A stretch of DNA of 64,000 nt from Sophora flavescens (GCA_030762895.1 CM061067.1:172358518-172422517); one strand, 5' to 3'; positions 49,701 through 61,950 are shown, counted from the stretch's first letter. Made by a program: numbers and translations. The notes: generated from the letters alone by a model not told the origin.

Positions 49701-52700
49701 AGCAGCTTAGGAGGATCGAATGGGAGCAGTGATTCATAACATATGGATTGCATGACCGACTGAAAGAGAAATTAGAAGGAGAACAAAATTGAGAATGAAG
49801 AGAGAAACGAAATTGTGGTTGACAGAAAAAAATTACCATGAAAAAGTGAAGACCGACAGCCAACAGCCCACTTTTTTCATTTCAATCAATGCATTGAAAT
49901 TTGAATTTTGAAATTCAAAAACTCTCCAAATGGGCTCCAAATTTCACTCAGCAACAGCCCAACAGTCCCACAATAACTGATCCCTCCATAACTTTCCAAA
50001 TATGACAAATAAATCAAGGTCACCTCTCTAAGCAAGCTTCCAAAAGTTAACACGTGTAAAAACTTTCTCAAATGATGACTTCCAATTATATATTTTTATG
50101 ATGAAGTCTTAATCATGCCCATCGGGGTCTTATATAATAGTTTATGTTCAACCTTTGACACCACATTTTCAGTACGTCTATGGGCTAGTTTCTTTATAAA
50201 TCTGGTTCTTAACTTATAAGGCAGGATACAGGATTAGAAATTGACACCACTTCTAAAACTGAATAGTGGTACAGAAATTGGAAGGAAAGCCAACAAGAAT
50301 TAACCAAAAATAGACCAATGGGGGCTATGCAATTGGATAAAGCATGTGAAAGGGTTTGGTTGTATATACACCGAGAGTAAGTAGTGTCTGCCAAAGGTTG
50401 TTAATGCTACTTTGTCTCATGCTTCGGCTGTTTCTCATTGCGAGGTCCAAGAAACCTCACTTTTATCTAGCTCTCGAACGAGCCTGGAGAGGTTTTTATT
50501 ACACTCCAGCACACTATTTCGTGGCCCCATTTTCCTAGGTGGTCCCGCTTGTATTCGTCCCAATACAAGGGATGAGCGCGTGACAAGTTCAGTTATTCAG
50601 GTTCCTTATTCAATCTTAAATATTGATATGATCAAATTTTGAATCCGAATATGATTTTGGCCTCGAAAGAATTCGATTATATATGAATTAGTTTAAAAAC
50701 ATGTCTAAATAGGATGAGGTCGGGTTGACCCCGAAGGTAAATAAATTTTTCAAAACTAAATTTATGTAAGTGGGAAAAAGTATTATTTTTTTATAAGTCA
50801 AAATATCAATAAAAGATGTTATCTAAAAGCTACCAATTAATCTCGTGTCACCAAATAGATCTAAAACTAGATGTTACAAAAGATCAACAAATGGATCCTT
50901 TTATCGAATGATTCTTTGATGCTCGTGTTACCAAAGCCACATTATTAGAAACATGATACTTTCATCAAACAAAATTCTTTCGATATTACAAAAACCACAA
51001 AATATATCAAATGTAAAACGTAAGTTAGAAATGATAAAAATAAAAATATATTTTTATTATATGAAACAGGTCGGATAACTTGAAGGTCAACCCAGACCCA
51101 TCAATGACCCGACATCGGGTCAATAAATAGGATGCAGGTTTGTCCATTTTCTTCTACATGTTAGAATCAGACCCAACTCAAACACTACAAATTAGGACGG
51201 GTCCAAGAGTCGGACCGGCTTTTACACACGGCAGATTCCATAATTCGGATTCAGGAACAGAGATTATATTTGTTAACCAAAAAGAGAGTGAGAGAGAGAA
51301 ATCATATACATTGCTCCCTAAAGTGGCTAAGTGGCAGAAATACTTTAAATAATGTAACATTTAAGATTTTCTGGTGATTTTTTTTGTTTGTTGAATATGT
51401 AACATGTAAGATAGTTTTTTTTTTTATTTTTAGGCAACATGTAAGATAGTTGATTCAGTTGTAAAAATAATTATGAACCAAAAGGTTGTATAAATAATTA
51501 GTAACTTGAATTCAGAAAATAATTAATTTAGTTGAATGATCAAGGTCTTTTTTTAATTTTATTTCCACTAACTTTTAGCATTTTCTCTTTTTTATTTTTC
51601 CTTCATCAAAACAATAGAAGGGAAATGTGATTTTTTTTCTTCATTTTCTTTTCTCCTATTTCCTCTCAGCATCCAAATAGATGCTTAAGCTTGTCTAATT
51701 TATGTTCGGATAGGTGTTTGGAGTGATTCAACATAAGTTTGTAATGACAAAACTGAAATTTTATAACGTAAAAACATAAAATTTATGCTTTTCCGTTTGT
51801 GGTGAAGTTATCGCAAATCCAAACTCACCATCTCCGGCTAATTGTTTTTCTTTATGGTACAAAAGATTTTCTATTAAAAGTAAGATTTAATTTCAGTTTT
51901 GATCCCTCTATTATTGGTCATGTGTGATTTTGGTCTCCAAAGTAAAGACCAAATTTACAATATTGAAAAAATAGGAATCAAATATATATGAAAAAACTTT
52001 AAGGATTAAAATCGCACATAACAAATAACAGGGATGAAAACTGTAATTAAAACTAAAAGTAAAGTGATGCATGCAAATGTTCAAAATAAGAGTTAATGCT
52101 CACGAATATAGGAAAAGGAAAAATCTTATTTCAAATTAAATATAATAGGATATTTAACTTAAAGTACTAAATAATGTTTTTAAGATATTAGTTAAAAAAT
52201 AAAGATAAAAATGTATATTGTAAATAATATATTTAATATGGATTTAATTGATACCAATAAGAAATTGACACACCAATAAAAAAGATTGACTCTTTATCTA
52301 ACTATCTTAAGTGTATATTTGGGAAAACCTGGAAAAAATATATTATCTTGATAATTGATTATATGTATAATCGATTATTGTAAAAATCGGTTATAATCAA
52401 AATCTGTTTTTGTTTTTATGTTTCTTTGAAAAGCAATTTTAAGATAATTTATTTCGTTTGGGTGATGCAAAAAATTACTTTTACTTTGAACATCTTAGGA
52501 GAAAGATTCAGCACTCATAAACATCTTTAAAAATAATCCATCTAAAGAGTTCATTCTTTGAGATTGTTAGAAAACAGATTTTTAAATAATAAAAGCTTTT
52601 CTACACATTAATCTAAACACCCAAACATAATAATTTTTATGAAATAGCCTTTTTTCAAAGAAAACAAGTGAAAATATAACAATCAATCATTCTCAAACAA

Positions 52701-53745
52701 CATCTAAAAGTCATCAATTCCATGATTTCTTATTGGTTGTCGATATATAAAAAGTTTATACCGATTATGCATAGAAATTAAACTCATTTAATATTTAAAA
52801 ATTCAAACATTATATTTTTAAATAAAAATGATTTGTGTTTTGATTTCTTAAATACTATTTTTAGAACACGAGTTAGCAACAACTAAAAATTAAATATCTC
52901 GCATGAGTTATGATAGATCAACCCTAATTTAAGCACATCCACATGCTTTTATTTTTATTTTTTGATCGGAACTTCTAGTGAGTTCATCAATTATCTCGTA
53001 GCTTATATTCTTTTGGACCTACTATATGACTATTCTCCTGTTTGGATGCTTAATCATAGTTAAAATTTTCCGCTTTTATTAAAAGATGTGTTCTATGAGT
53101 TCTGAATCGGAGTCATTTCCCACAAGTTCAATCCGTGCAATCAACTGGGTGTATTAAATACACGCTTTTGATTTGAGTAGCAATATGGCCACACATCCAT
53201 AGATGAGTGTTACAACACACTCCTAACACATACTTTCTAATACACCTCCTTCTATTAATTGAAATTCATGTGAGTCTCATTAATTCGTGTGGATTCCACT
53301 TGAATTTTGTAGAATCCATATAAATTTTAACCAATAAAAAAAACTGTGTTGAAATATGTGTGTTAAAAAGTGTCACTAACATTTATCCACGTGCATTATA
53401 TAGAAATATCAGTTGGATTTGTGTGACCCGGTAACCCCTTCAACTCAACCGTTGTCCTTGCGGGCAATAGCTGTCTCTCCCTATCCAAAGGATCTCTTGC
53501 TTCCTACAATCCTATGGCTATTGTTAACAAATCAATTTTGCCATGTAATTTTTCAGATGTTGACATTAAAAAAAATGTACAAATATATAAAATTATAAAT
53601 TTTAGTTGGATTTATTAATAAAATATTTTATAACTACCTGTTTGTTCTACGGTTCTACTAAATATAAAAATTAAAAAATAATTTTAAATGATAATAGATC
53701 ATCCTACACTCCTACTAGTGTTGTGAATGATTTGATGTGACATGA

Positions 53746-55097
53746 GTATCGGACCCTCCATAATCAAGGAATCATCTTATTTGATCCCTGAAATTATGAA
53801 TTAGTATCAACTTGATCTCTAAAATTATCAAAAATTTTAAATTAATCCCCAAAGTTGTAAAACAGTAATCAACTTAATCCTTTCGTTGAAAATCTTATGG
53901 GCTAAGTTGATTTTAAGTTAATAGTAGTGCAGGGACTTAATTTATATTGAGTAAAATGAGGGATCGAATTAATACTAACTTATCATTTAAGAACGCTTTT
54001 GGAATTTCGATAATTTTAAAGATTAAATTGATATTACTTCATAATTTCAAAGACCAAATTAGATGTTTACTCCTTCATCACCATTTCTCCTTTCCCTTCA
54101 CATTAGTCAAATCATATCTCTCTTCGACCACCACCCCATTCCACTAGTATTTTTCCCTCCAAGCTCTCACTTTTGTGGCCCTTAGAACATCTCCAACATA
54201 GGTTATTAGATTGAATTCTTAAAATTAAAAAAGATTCTTATATAGAACTATCATTAGAAAGGGAGTAGAATTCTTCTATGAAAACGATTCTTCTATAAAA
54301 ACCAGGTTCTTATGATTAAAAAAAACTCCTTCCCACAAAACAGACCAAAAGATAAGAGAAAAAAGAGTTAAGAACGCATTTGTGTCCAACTCTATCTAAA
54401 CCAACCATTAACATAGACTATTCTATTCTAATATGGGCTCTTAAACACAAAACATAACATAGGCTCTAAAACAATTCTCTCCTTATAAAAAAAATAATAT
54501 AAGCTGCCCTACACGAATTTACAATTACATCCCTCCACGAGAAGCACATGGACTGTCGTGTCGGATACATGGCTCAACCCTGTTGATCGTTTCAGTTACA
54601 CCACGGTTTTTTATTTTTTAAATTGATAGAAATAAAATAGTCAATAATTATGAAAGTTTACATATAATTTTTGCTTTTCTGTCTTTCATAACAGTCCGTC
54701 TTCAGTTCTGATCCATGTCGTGCGTTCGAGAGGAGGTAATGATTGAAAGCAGGATCCAATCAAACACTTAGATCCACTATCATTACAATAAAAATATTCA
54801 TTTAACCAATAATGTTAATATAATAGATTAACATTATGCTGTAATAAGTTAAAACAAAAATATTGCAGTGAACACTGAACAGTTGATAAAATAAAGTTAC
54901 CTCAAGCCTAACCAAGACTCTTCTATACCAAATCTTGACCTTGGTCTTATGATAATCCATATAACAATATGTATATGTTATATATAAAAAGATAAAAAGA
55001 TGATAACTGATAATATCATAATAAAAAACCAAAAAAGTACCCTCTTTCTCCCTGCAAAAGACACTCAGAAAAAGGAGAAACATAGATATGGTGTGAT
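53746..55097. other. Intergenic, 3' side of the cyclin gene
   Basis: 53746-54070 has repeated phrases such as GATCCCTGAAATTATGAATT and AATCCCCAAAGTTGTAAAAC, typical of decayed non-coding plant repeats. 54185-54480 has AACATCTCCAACATAGG, a phrase common in dispersed plant repeats. The part next to 55098 should contain the cyclin 3' UTR; I see no canonical polyadenylation signal close by on the minus strand. Confidence 0.4.
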
Positions 55098-55656
55098 TTA
55101 GGGCTGCTGTACATCAGGAGAAGAGGGTCGCAGTCGCTTGTTTGGCGGGTCGGATTCAAATTGGGTTTGGGTTGGATAGGCGGATGAGGCACGCGTGTCG
55201 CAGCTGCCACAAGTAGCTGCATCGAGGACCGCAACGGGGCTTGAAGGGGGAGCCGCCTCGTATCTGCTGCCTTTGTGGGGACACGTGTCCACCACGTACT
55301 CCTCCATTAGTTGGTGACACCATCTCACCTTTTCCTGTCCCCAACAACAACAATAAATATATTCATTCCAACCAAAAATAATCATACCCAACAAAAAAAA
55401 ACCATAGATAATTATAGAATTATTCCAAAAGTAAGTAATGATTTGAAACACGTGAAATTATCTTGACTTTGATTATCATTTGCTTTTACATTATTATTTT
55501 TTTATGAAAAAAATTTAACCTGAGGGGGCTTTATATGTAATCACAAAAGAATTTACATATATTTATATTATTTGTCATGCTCGATTAGACCGTGGCGTTT
55601 ACTTTTTATATTATCAACTATTAACTAATTTTATATTTTTATATATTACCAGTGTG

Positions 55657-55692
<36 letters not shown>

Positions 55693-57076
55693 AATTGAGG
55701 TTGGTGTGAGAGAGCCCCTCGTCCTTAACCAAGTCTCAATACCTCAACTAGGTTGAACAAACTACACGAGAGATTAAGACCCATCTCGGGTTGGCGGTGG
55801 GATCTTTCAAAGTAGATCAAAAATATATATTTTTATATCTTTATATATTATATATTATACATTACTGATTTTTTAAATGATTATTACAAAATTTAACTAT
55901 TTTTTAGGAATTCTTTTTAACTATTTTTAGTAACAGGACAATTCATAATTAAATGTTAATATAAAAAAAAACAACTTTACACTCTGGCATCAAATCAAAA
56001 TTAATCAACAAAATCTATGCTAAGAAAAATAAATAAATAAAAAAGTAGAGTGTACTTTGTTTAATCTGGAGTGAAAACACAGCTGCAATTGGGTGTTGCC
56101 CGAAACAATGCCAGCTGAGCAGAGCACCGCGGCAGCTGCGACGGTGGACGGCGCAAACCCCAAGAAGTCAATCACTAATGAAATTCCACAACCCAAATAA
56201 AATCAAATAAGTAAGTAAAAAAATGTGAGTATGGTTATGTTGTGTTGGGAAATAGGATGTTGTTTACCACGAGTGGTGGCGATAATGATGTCGGAGGCTT
56301 TGGAGAGTAAGCGGTGGATGGATTGGGATTGTGTGGAAGAAGAAGAAGGGAGGTTGGTAATGAAATGTTCGAGGTAATCGAAGGGCGTAACAGAACGTAG
56401 TCTCCAATTGAGATTAGCCATGACCCAAAGCTCCATTCTCTGAACCGTTTTGGGTTCGAAGATGAATGTGGGTTGGAACAATTGCAGGTCAAGCAAAAGC
56501 GGCACTCGGGGCTCTTCCATTTTGGCCGCTAGAGACAAACACGCCACTGAGACCAGCTGAAAAGCCCACCCACTCTGTCGCTGCCAAAACATATTATTAT
56601 TAAATAAATAATATAATGGGTACCAGGTAAGGTAAGTACCAACAACAGACAAACACTAACTCGCTGTCTCTGACCTTTTTTTCAGAAAGAGAAAAAGAGA
56701 GGTTACCGGAAGAGAAGAACAGGAGAGGAAACGGTCCAAGTAGTTAATAGAGAGAAACGCCGTTACTGGACGGAACTGATAGAATGCCTGCACCTGCATT
56801 GCCAACTATCAAACGTTCGTCCGTTCGTTCCTGCATCCGACCTGTGATAAAGAAAGAAAGCGAGCGTACCTTAAAGATCCAGTCGATGGCGTCTAAGCGT
56901 GCCGTCGTGTCCACCGCACGGTCGCGGCAACGCTGGAGATAGGCCCTTGCCGGCATGTGATGCCTCTCTGCGTCCATCAGTGCGCTGATCGTCGCCTCAT
57001 CCGACGGTGGAGATGGTGGCTCGTCGGTGACACAGGCATTGAGGTGGATGGTTGGGGTGGTGTTCTGTTGGGTCAT
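55098..57076 (-). CDS. CYCD: D-type cyclin (CYCD1-like), five exons, 320 aa
   Basis: Plant D-type cyclins bind and activate CDKA to phosphorylate retinoblastoma-related protein at G1/S in the nucleus. Exons on the minus strand: 57076-56870, 56793-56707, 56580-56268, 56174-56056 and 55334-55098; every intron is GT-AG and the frame stays open for 320 codons. Cyclin-box motifs: DAIDWIFK (62-69), NYLDRFL (86-92), SVACLSLAAKMEE (109-121) and WRLRSVTPFDYL (157-168). The C-terminal cyclin fold begins near 165, with PSTVAAAAVL encoded by exon 4. The tail has PPSSPVAVLDAA, as in other plant D cyclins, and a basic PPNKRLR. No LxCxE motif is seen near the N-terminus. The ATG at 57076 was chosen because upstream codons are GA-rich low complexity. 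Subgroup D1 is by motif resemblance and is not certain. Confidence 0.9.
55661..55690. repeat. (TA)15 microsatellite in cyclin intron 4
   Basis: Thirty bases of perfect alternating TA lie within the 721 bp last intron of the cyclin gene. Confidence 0.95.
55691..55815. repeat. GC-richer insert next to (TA)n in cyclin intron 4
   Basis: A ~125 bp segment from CCAATTGAGGTTGGTGTGAG to GGCGGTGGGATC contrasts with the AT-rich intron around it and directly follows the microsatellite. CCAATTGAGGTTGG-type phrases occur in dispersed non-coding repeats of plants. It could be a short non-autonomous element, but no target-site duplication is evident. Confidence 0.3.
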
Positions 57077-57236
57077 GGCTCGCTGTGCTGAGCTCTTATG
57101 GATTTGTGCTTGACATGTTAAAAGTGTTCTCTCTCTCTTTCTTGCTTTCTTTCTCTTTCTTTTTGTTTCACGAGTTTTCTTTTTTGTCTGTTTGTTTGGT
57201 TGCCCTGCTTCCCTTTTTTTTTTTATTGTGTGTGTG
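57077..57236 (-). promoter_or_regulatory. Probable GA-rich 5' leader of the cyclin gene
   Basis: On the minus strand the 160 bp before the ATG are purine-rich (GAAAGAGAAAGAAAGC-type). Such leaders are frequent in plant genes. The upstream extension of the frame to 57310 encodes almost only Lys, Arg, Glu and Thr here and is unlikely to be translated. Confidence 0.45.
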
Positions 57237-57685
57237 AATTTGCAAAGAGACTGGGAACGGTTTCTACCTATTTCGGATACCTGCAGACATATTAGATTAA
57301 TTAGGTACAAATATTTTTTGATTAATTATGTATTAATTATATGTAAATATTTGATTAATTTATGATAACCATCAATCATGTAAAAAAACTAAATTTAATG
57401 ATATATGTGATTAATCAAATATTTACATAATTGAAGAAATAAGATTCATATGATCCATTAACCATATAATAAACTAAATTAAATAAATATTTATATATAA
57501 TTAATCAATATAAATCCCAAATATCTCATCCGATGATCAAATAACACACCTGTTCTTTTATTTTTCTATTGCAGAAACGAGGAGTTGTCAGGCAGAGGGG
57601 AGAGAGAGAGAACGAGTGTATGATATGTATTGATGGCAGTGACATACGGGGTGGTGATTTCTCTGTCGCTACTCACTGCTTTATT

Positions 57686-57693
57686 GCGCCAAA
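57686..57693 (-). promoter_or_regulatory. E2F/DP consensus upstream of the cyclin gene
   Basis: The minus strand reads TTTGGCGC, an exact match to the E2F consensus TTTSSCGC. It lies about 610 bp upstream of the cyclin ATG in an otherwise AT-rich region. E2F control is established for several plant G1/S genes. Function here is inferred. Confidence 0.5.
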
Positions 57694-59270
57694 TCATTTC
57701 CTTTTTGCGAACTGTATTTGCTATATTTTGTCGGTTTTTCCCCCCACTTTTTATTATTGTTTTGCAAAAGGAAACAAATAACTACGCCTTTTTTTTTCCT
57801 AACTACGCCTTTTTTTATAAAGATATAAGACTTAATAATTTTATAGGTATATATTTTTTAATGGTAATAAAATATATATAACACTTCATAAATAAAATCA
57901 TAACATATGTAATGGTTAAAAAAAACTTATTATTATTAAAGAACAGTATCATATATATAAAATTATACCTAAATTTTATCATTAAGAATAAAGAAGTGGG
58001 AGAACATAGAAAAATTTGATGTGCCTACAACAAAAAGAAATATCTCCTAAAGTGGAGAGATTTTGGTGGGAGAAGTAAAAAAAATTGGTGGGACACATTA
58101 AAAATCTTGAAATGAAGTATTTATCCTTATATTTTGGACTACACAAATGTATAATTAGGGGTAAATACGTCTTTTTAAGACAACTCGGTTTTTCTTTCTA
58201 TTCTACTTCTCTCAATCTAAACAACTTAAAAATCTACTCATTTTCTACTCATTATCTCTTCTTTCCTCCCAAACTCTTTCCTCCTAAAGTTTATGTATTT
58301 AGGCAAATTTTAATGTTATTTTTGTCTTTATGTATCTAACAAATATGATTCAAAACCTCTCTTGACAGAATTTTGCCTAAATGCAAGAGAATTCAGGGAT
58401 TTCCAACCGCAGGAAATCGGGATCCATACATTTATCAATGGATGTGGCTTAATTGATTGTGCAATCTAAGCATAATTTTGGGAATGAACAAATAATCTTA
58501 ATTGTGAGTATCCAAGTGAAAATTAATTTTATGGCATATCCAAAGAATCTAAAATTACTAGCATACTCCATGAACCCACTTAATACTAGAGAATCAAATT
58601 CCCCAATTGTGACGGTTCCAACCAATAAACAATGTACATTTCAGTTTTTACGATTTTCCTGCTGAGGAGATTTAGGTAAATTACACTTTTATTTTTTTTA
58701 ATCTTATTTTTGGTTTTAACTTTTAAGTAAATTATACTTTTAGTTTCATCATAAAATTTTGCAGTAATGGTGCTTGATTTACACTATTAGTCACCGAAAA
58801 TTCTTTCAAAACAACTGGAATCTAGCACTATTGCCAGAATTTTTGGGCACTATTAACACTAAATAAAATAAATTGGTTGTTACGTTTTACACGATATTTT
58901 TTTACCACAAATTTTAATTTTTTTTTAATATTCCAAAATATTTCCAACCGTCTTCAAACATCCTATAACCTATATTTGTAACCTACCGAAAACAAACTTC
59001 CAGTAGCTTTATTTTATATTATCGAAAATAAATTTTGGTAGCGACTCTCTAGCATACAGAAAACAGATTCCTTCCTTTACTATGTACTATCGAACATAAG
59101 TTTCTGGTAGTCACTTTCAATCATACCGGAAATTAAGCTTCGGTATGTGTTTCATTCAGATAAAATATACTGCACACCATCCACCAGGGGGCATTCAAAT
59201 GACCGCCCACCAAATGTATCCCATGTCAACAGGAATATAGAAAACTGGAATCCACATTCTCATTAGGTAG
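57694..59270. other. Upstream intergenic region, no gene seen
   Basis: AT-rich with poly-T tracts at 57790-57815. The frames at 58085-58339 and 58453-58665 have no recognisable features. 58980-59150 holds a small array described separately. Confidence 0.4.
58983..59146. repeat. Degenerate ~35 bp-spaced short inverted repeats
   Basis: Related words occur five times: ACCGAAAACAAACTTCCAG (58984), ATCGAAAATAAATTTTGGTA (59021), ACAGAAAACAGATTCC (59056), ATCGAACATAAGTTTCTGG (59088) and ACCGGAAATTAAGCTTCGGT (59125). Each is an imperfect palindrome around a GAAA..TTTC core. This is a decayed minisatellite of hairpin-forming units, possibly inside an unrecognised DNA transposon. Confidence 0.45.
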
Positions 59271-59271
59271 T

Positions 59272-60823
59272 TATTTCTTTTTCTTTTTTGAACTGCACCT
59301 TATCATAAAACAGAAACTAAGAACAATCGGTACCAACATTCAGATCGGCCATGGTTGGGACATACCCCAACCAGGTTCTAGAACCAACATGCTTTGCTAT
59401 CCCTACCAAATTATGAGATTCTAGATTAAATTGCCTTCCTACGTGATTAACACTAACAAAGCCTATTTGCCTCATAAGAGTTATACAGTCTTGCACTATA
59501 GGAGCAATGGTTGCTATGTGTGATTTTCCTAAAATGCAATTGACCACCACTAAGGCATCAGAAAACACAGCAATACAATTCAGATTCAGTTCAAGAGCGA
59601 ATTGTAGGCACCATCTCATCCCAAAGCTTCTGCAAGAATAGGATCAGTTGTAATGTCCTCCCTTTTGCAGGCAGCAACAATGATCTCACCATTTTGTTAA
59701 TTTCCTGATAGTGCATCCCCAACTAGTTTTTCCATCAGCAAAACAACCTGCATCAACCGCAATTATGCAGCTATCTGGATCAGGAATAATCTGCAATTGA
59801 TCACTGGATTGGACCTGCAACTGTTGTCTTCTTGCATTTGCCTGATTTTAGTCTTGTACATACTCCACTGCAGCTCGGGAGATCTCCTCTGGTTTGATCA
59901 TTTCCTGCTTGAAAACAACCTGATTCCTTGCCTGCCAAATTTTCCACATGGTTACACAGAACAATTGGGAACCTATAGGTTCCTTACAAGTTAGCCATCT
60001 AAGCAACCAGTTATTCATATCAATGTGGTTTGGGACATGTATCCCTAATGGAGAGGAAAACCAGACCAGTTTAGCTATATAGCATTGCATAAAAAAATTG
60101 TTCAGTAGATTCCATAGTTGAACTACAAAAAGGACATAATATATCAACCTGCACACCTTTTTGTTTAGGTTGCTGCAAGTGGGAGGATGTTCTTTCCCAT
60201 TCTCTAGAGAAAATTCCTGATTTTGTTTGGCACTGGGACTTTCCAAATTTCATTCCAGAGATTGCAATTAGGTTCATTCGATGGACCAGGCAAGAGTTTC
60301 CTCTTTTCCTCACCCAACAGATGGTAGGCAGATCTTACAGAATATTCACCATCTTTCTCCCAATGCCATATCAGCTTGTACTGCGAGTAGTCCAGTAGGA
60401 AATGAGAATATTTGTGATTTGTTGAGCTTCATGGTGGTTGAAACAGAAGAATATGATATCTCTTTTCCATTGCATACTCTGAGTATCAATTAACTCACTG
60501 ACCCTTGCTTCTGCGTTCAACACTCCCACATGACTCACTATCTTGAATCCAGCCAGTGAAGGAACCCACCTATCATGCCATATTTTGATTCTTTCACTGT
60601 TTCCCAGCAACCATCTTGCTCCTTTCATCAGAATCTCTCTTGCACTCAACAGGCTTCTCCAAGCATAGCTAGGTAACAAACCCATTTTTGCATCCATAAA
60701 AGGCTCTCTAGGATGATACCTGCTCTTGAATATCTTTCCCATCAAGCTATTTTCCCCATTTAGCAATCTCCAACAATGCTTCCCAAGAAGAGCCCTGATA
60801 AGCCTCTGGCTCATCTAGTTTTA
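59272..60823 (-). pseudogene. 3' part of a LINE (zf-RVT and RNase H), decayed
   Basis: Read leftwards from 60814: a segment with ALLGKHCWRLL, AWRSLLSAREIL and KIWHDRWVP, typical of the region after LINE reverse transcriptase. Next a zinc-binding zf-RVT region around 60240-60070 with CPFCSSTMESTEQFF. Then an RNase H-like region at about 59800-59317 with IIAVDAGCFADGKTSWGC, AEALG before RWCLQFALEL, and FSDALVVVN. Several frameshifts and stops break it. A T-rich tract at 59272-59290 may be the poly(A) tail. Its upstream part is missing, cut by the Athila LTR at about 60824. Confidence 0.75.
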
Positions 60824-61017
60824 TGGCTAGTATGACCAGGGTTTTGTGCAAATTATATCCTATTTTCACCCAAATTAGATTAGATTGTCCTCAAGCAAGG
60901 TTTTGAGTCTCTAAAGTAGTTTTAGGTTAATTTAGTCAGTTTTGAGTCAAATAAAGCACTTATGGCTATTTTGTTGTTTTCAGGTTAAGTAGAAGTTGAG
61001 GGAATAAAGAAATAGGG

Positions 61018-61360
61018 GATTCGCACGCGAGAGTTTTCTTCGCCCGCGAACCTCAAGTCCAACTGTGCAGAATTATCATCTTCTCTGGCTCGCCCATGAA
61101 CAACACCTCGCCTCGCGACCACTGAAGGATGACTGTTCCAGAAATATGCAAGCTCTCGGGGTCGCCTCGCGAATAACTTCTTCGCCTCGCGATCATGGAA
61201 GTCAGAAAGCATCACGGTTGGCCCCTGATGTTCATAACGGGCGTAATAAGAAGACTGTTCAATTCTTCGCCCCGCGAGCCGTTCTTCGCCTTGCGAGAAT
61301 GCCAAAGGTTGCTGACTCTTCATAACATTCGCCTCGCGAGAGAAGGTTCGCCTCGCGAAT
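61018..61360 (+). repeat. Cluster of TTCGCCTCGCGA-type motifs in the LTR U3
   Basis: About ten variants of TTCGCCTCGCGA or its parts occur at irregular spacing, for example near 61107, 61162, 61179, 61267, 61286, 61329 and 61346. The core TCGCGA is palindromic. The cluster ends about 20 bp before the TATA box, so it looks like a promoter-proximal element array. Confidence 0.65.
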
Positions 61361-61379
61361 TGGCACAGTTCTTGAATGT

Positions 61380-61387
61380 TATAAATA
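61380..61387 (+). promoter_or_regulatory. TATA box of the Athila-type LTR
   Basis: TATAAATA is a consensus plant TATA box, placed about 550 bp into the LTR, directly after the CpG-rich cluster. Transcription would start near 61415. Confidence 0.6.
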
Positions 61388-61929
61388 GCTGTCTGGGCAG
61401 ATTAGGAAGAACTTTTGCTTCTCCATAGTTTTTTATATTTTTCTGTGTGTTTCGTTTTCTTTATGGAGAACTAATTTTCTAGATTAATCTACTGTAATCG
61501 ATTTCCACCATACTTGAGGTTATCGTAATTCCTGTTTTGTATGCTTTTCCCTTTTTAATACCACATTATACATTTCTGTTTGTTATTTCAGGAGTGTATA
61601 GTGTTGTGTTGATTCATTTCGGTGATGTTATGTTCCTATACTTAATCGCATTTGTTATTTTGCGTGTGTTCATTCATGTTCGTTAGTTCATGAGGGCTTA
61701 ACCCCATTTGTTATTTCGGGAATAGGAATATATATCCGTAGTAGCGATTTCGTTGTTAATTGTTGCTACAACCGAAAGGGGATTAGAATTTGCTTAGGGC
61801 TTGGAATTACATGAACCGATGATAGTTGGGAATTCGTGAACAGTAGATTAATCGTATTTTGCTACTTGATAATCTCTTTGAATTGCATTGTTTTCATTGC
61901 TTTATTTTCTTTGATTGCATCCAAACCAA

Positions 61930-61950
61930 CCCCCCCCCCCCCCCCCCCCC
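61930..61950 (+). repeat. Run of 21 C in the LTR
   Basis: An uninterrupted C homopolymer about 130 bp before the primer binding site. Its exact length is doubtful in any assembly. Confidence 0.9.

Larger units (their letters stand above)
35625..53745. repeat. Near-identical second copy of 17066-35124
   Basis: 35625 (CGCCCTCGCGAAG) corresponds to 17066. The offset drifts from 18559 to 18621 by small indels, and the match ends at 53745 (TGATGTGACATGA), where the first copy hits the gap at 35124. Every landmark recurs in order: composite-repeat tail, Helitron end, solo LTR with the same TSD, and the downstream AT-rich region. Differences are mainly 1-3 bp indels and substitutions. It is most simply explained as unmerged overlapping contig ends or alternative haplotypes. 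Confidence 0.9.

Noticed and set aside
55016..55353. Overlapping minus-strand ORFs over the last cyclin exon
   Set aside because: They are shadows in other frames of the exon at 55098-55334.
57077..57310. N-terminal extension of the cyclin frame to an ATG at 57310
   Set aside because: The extension is Lys/Arg/Glu/Thr low complexity from a GA-rich leader and brings no known cyclin motif.
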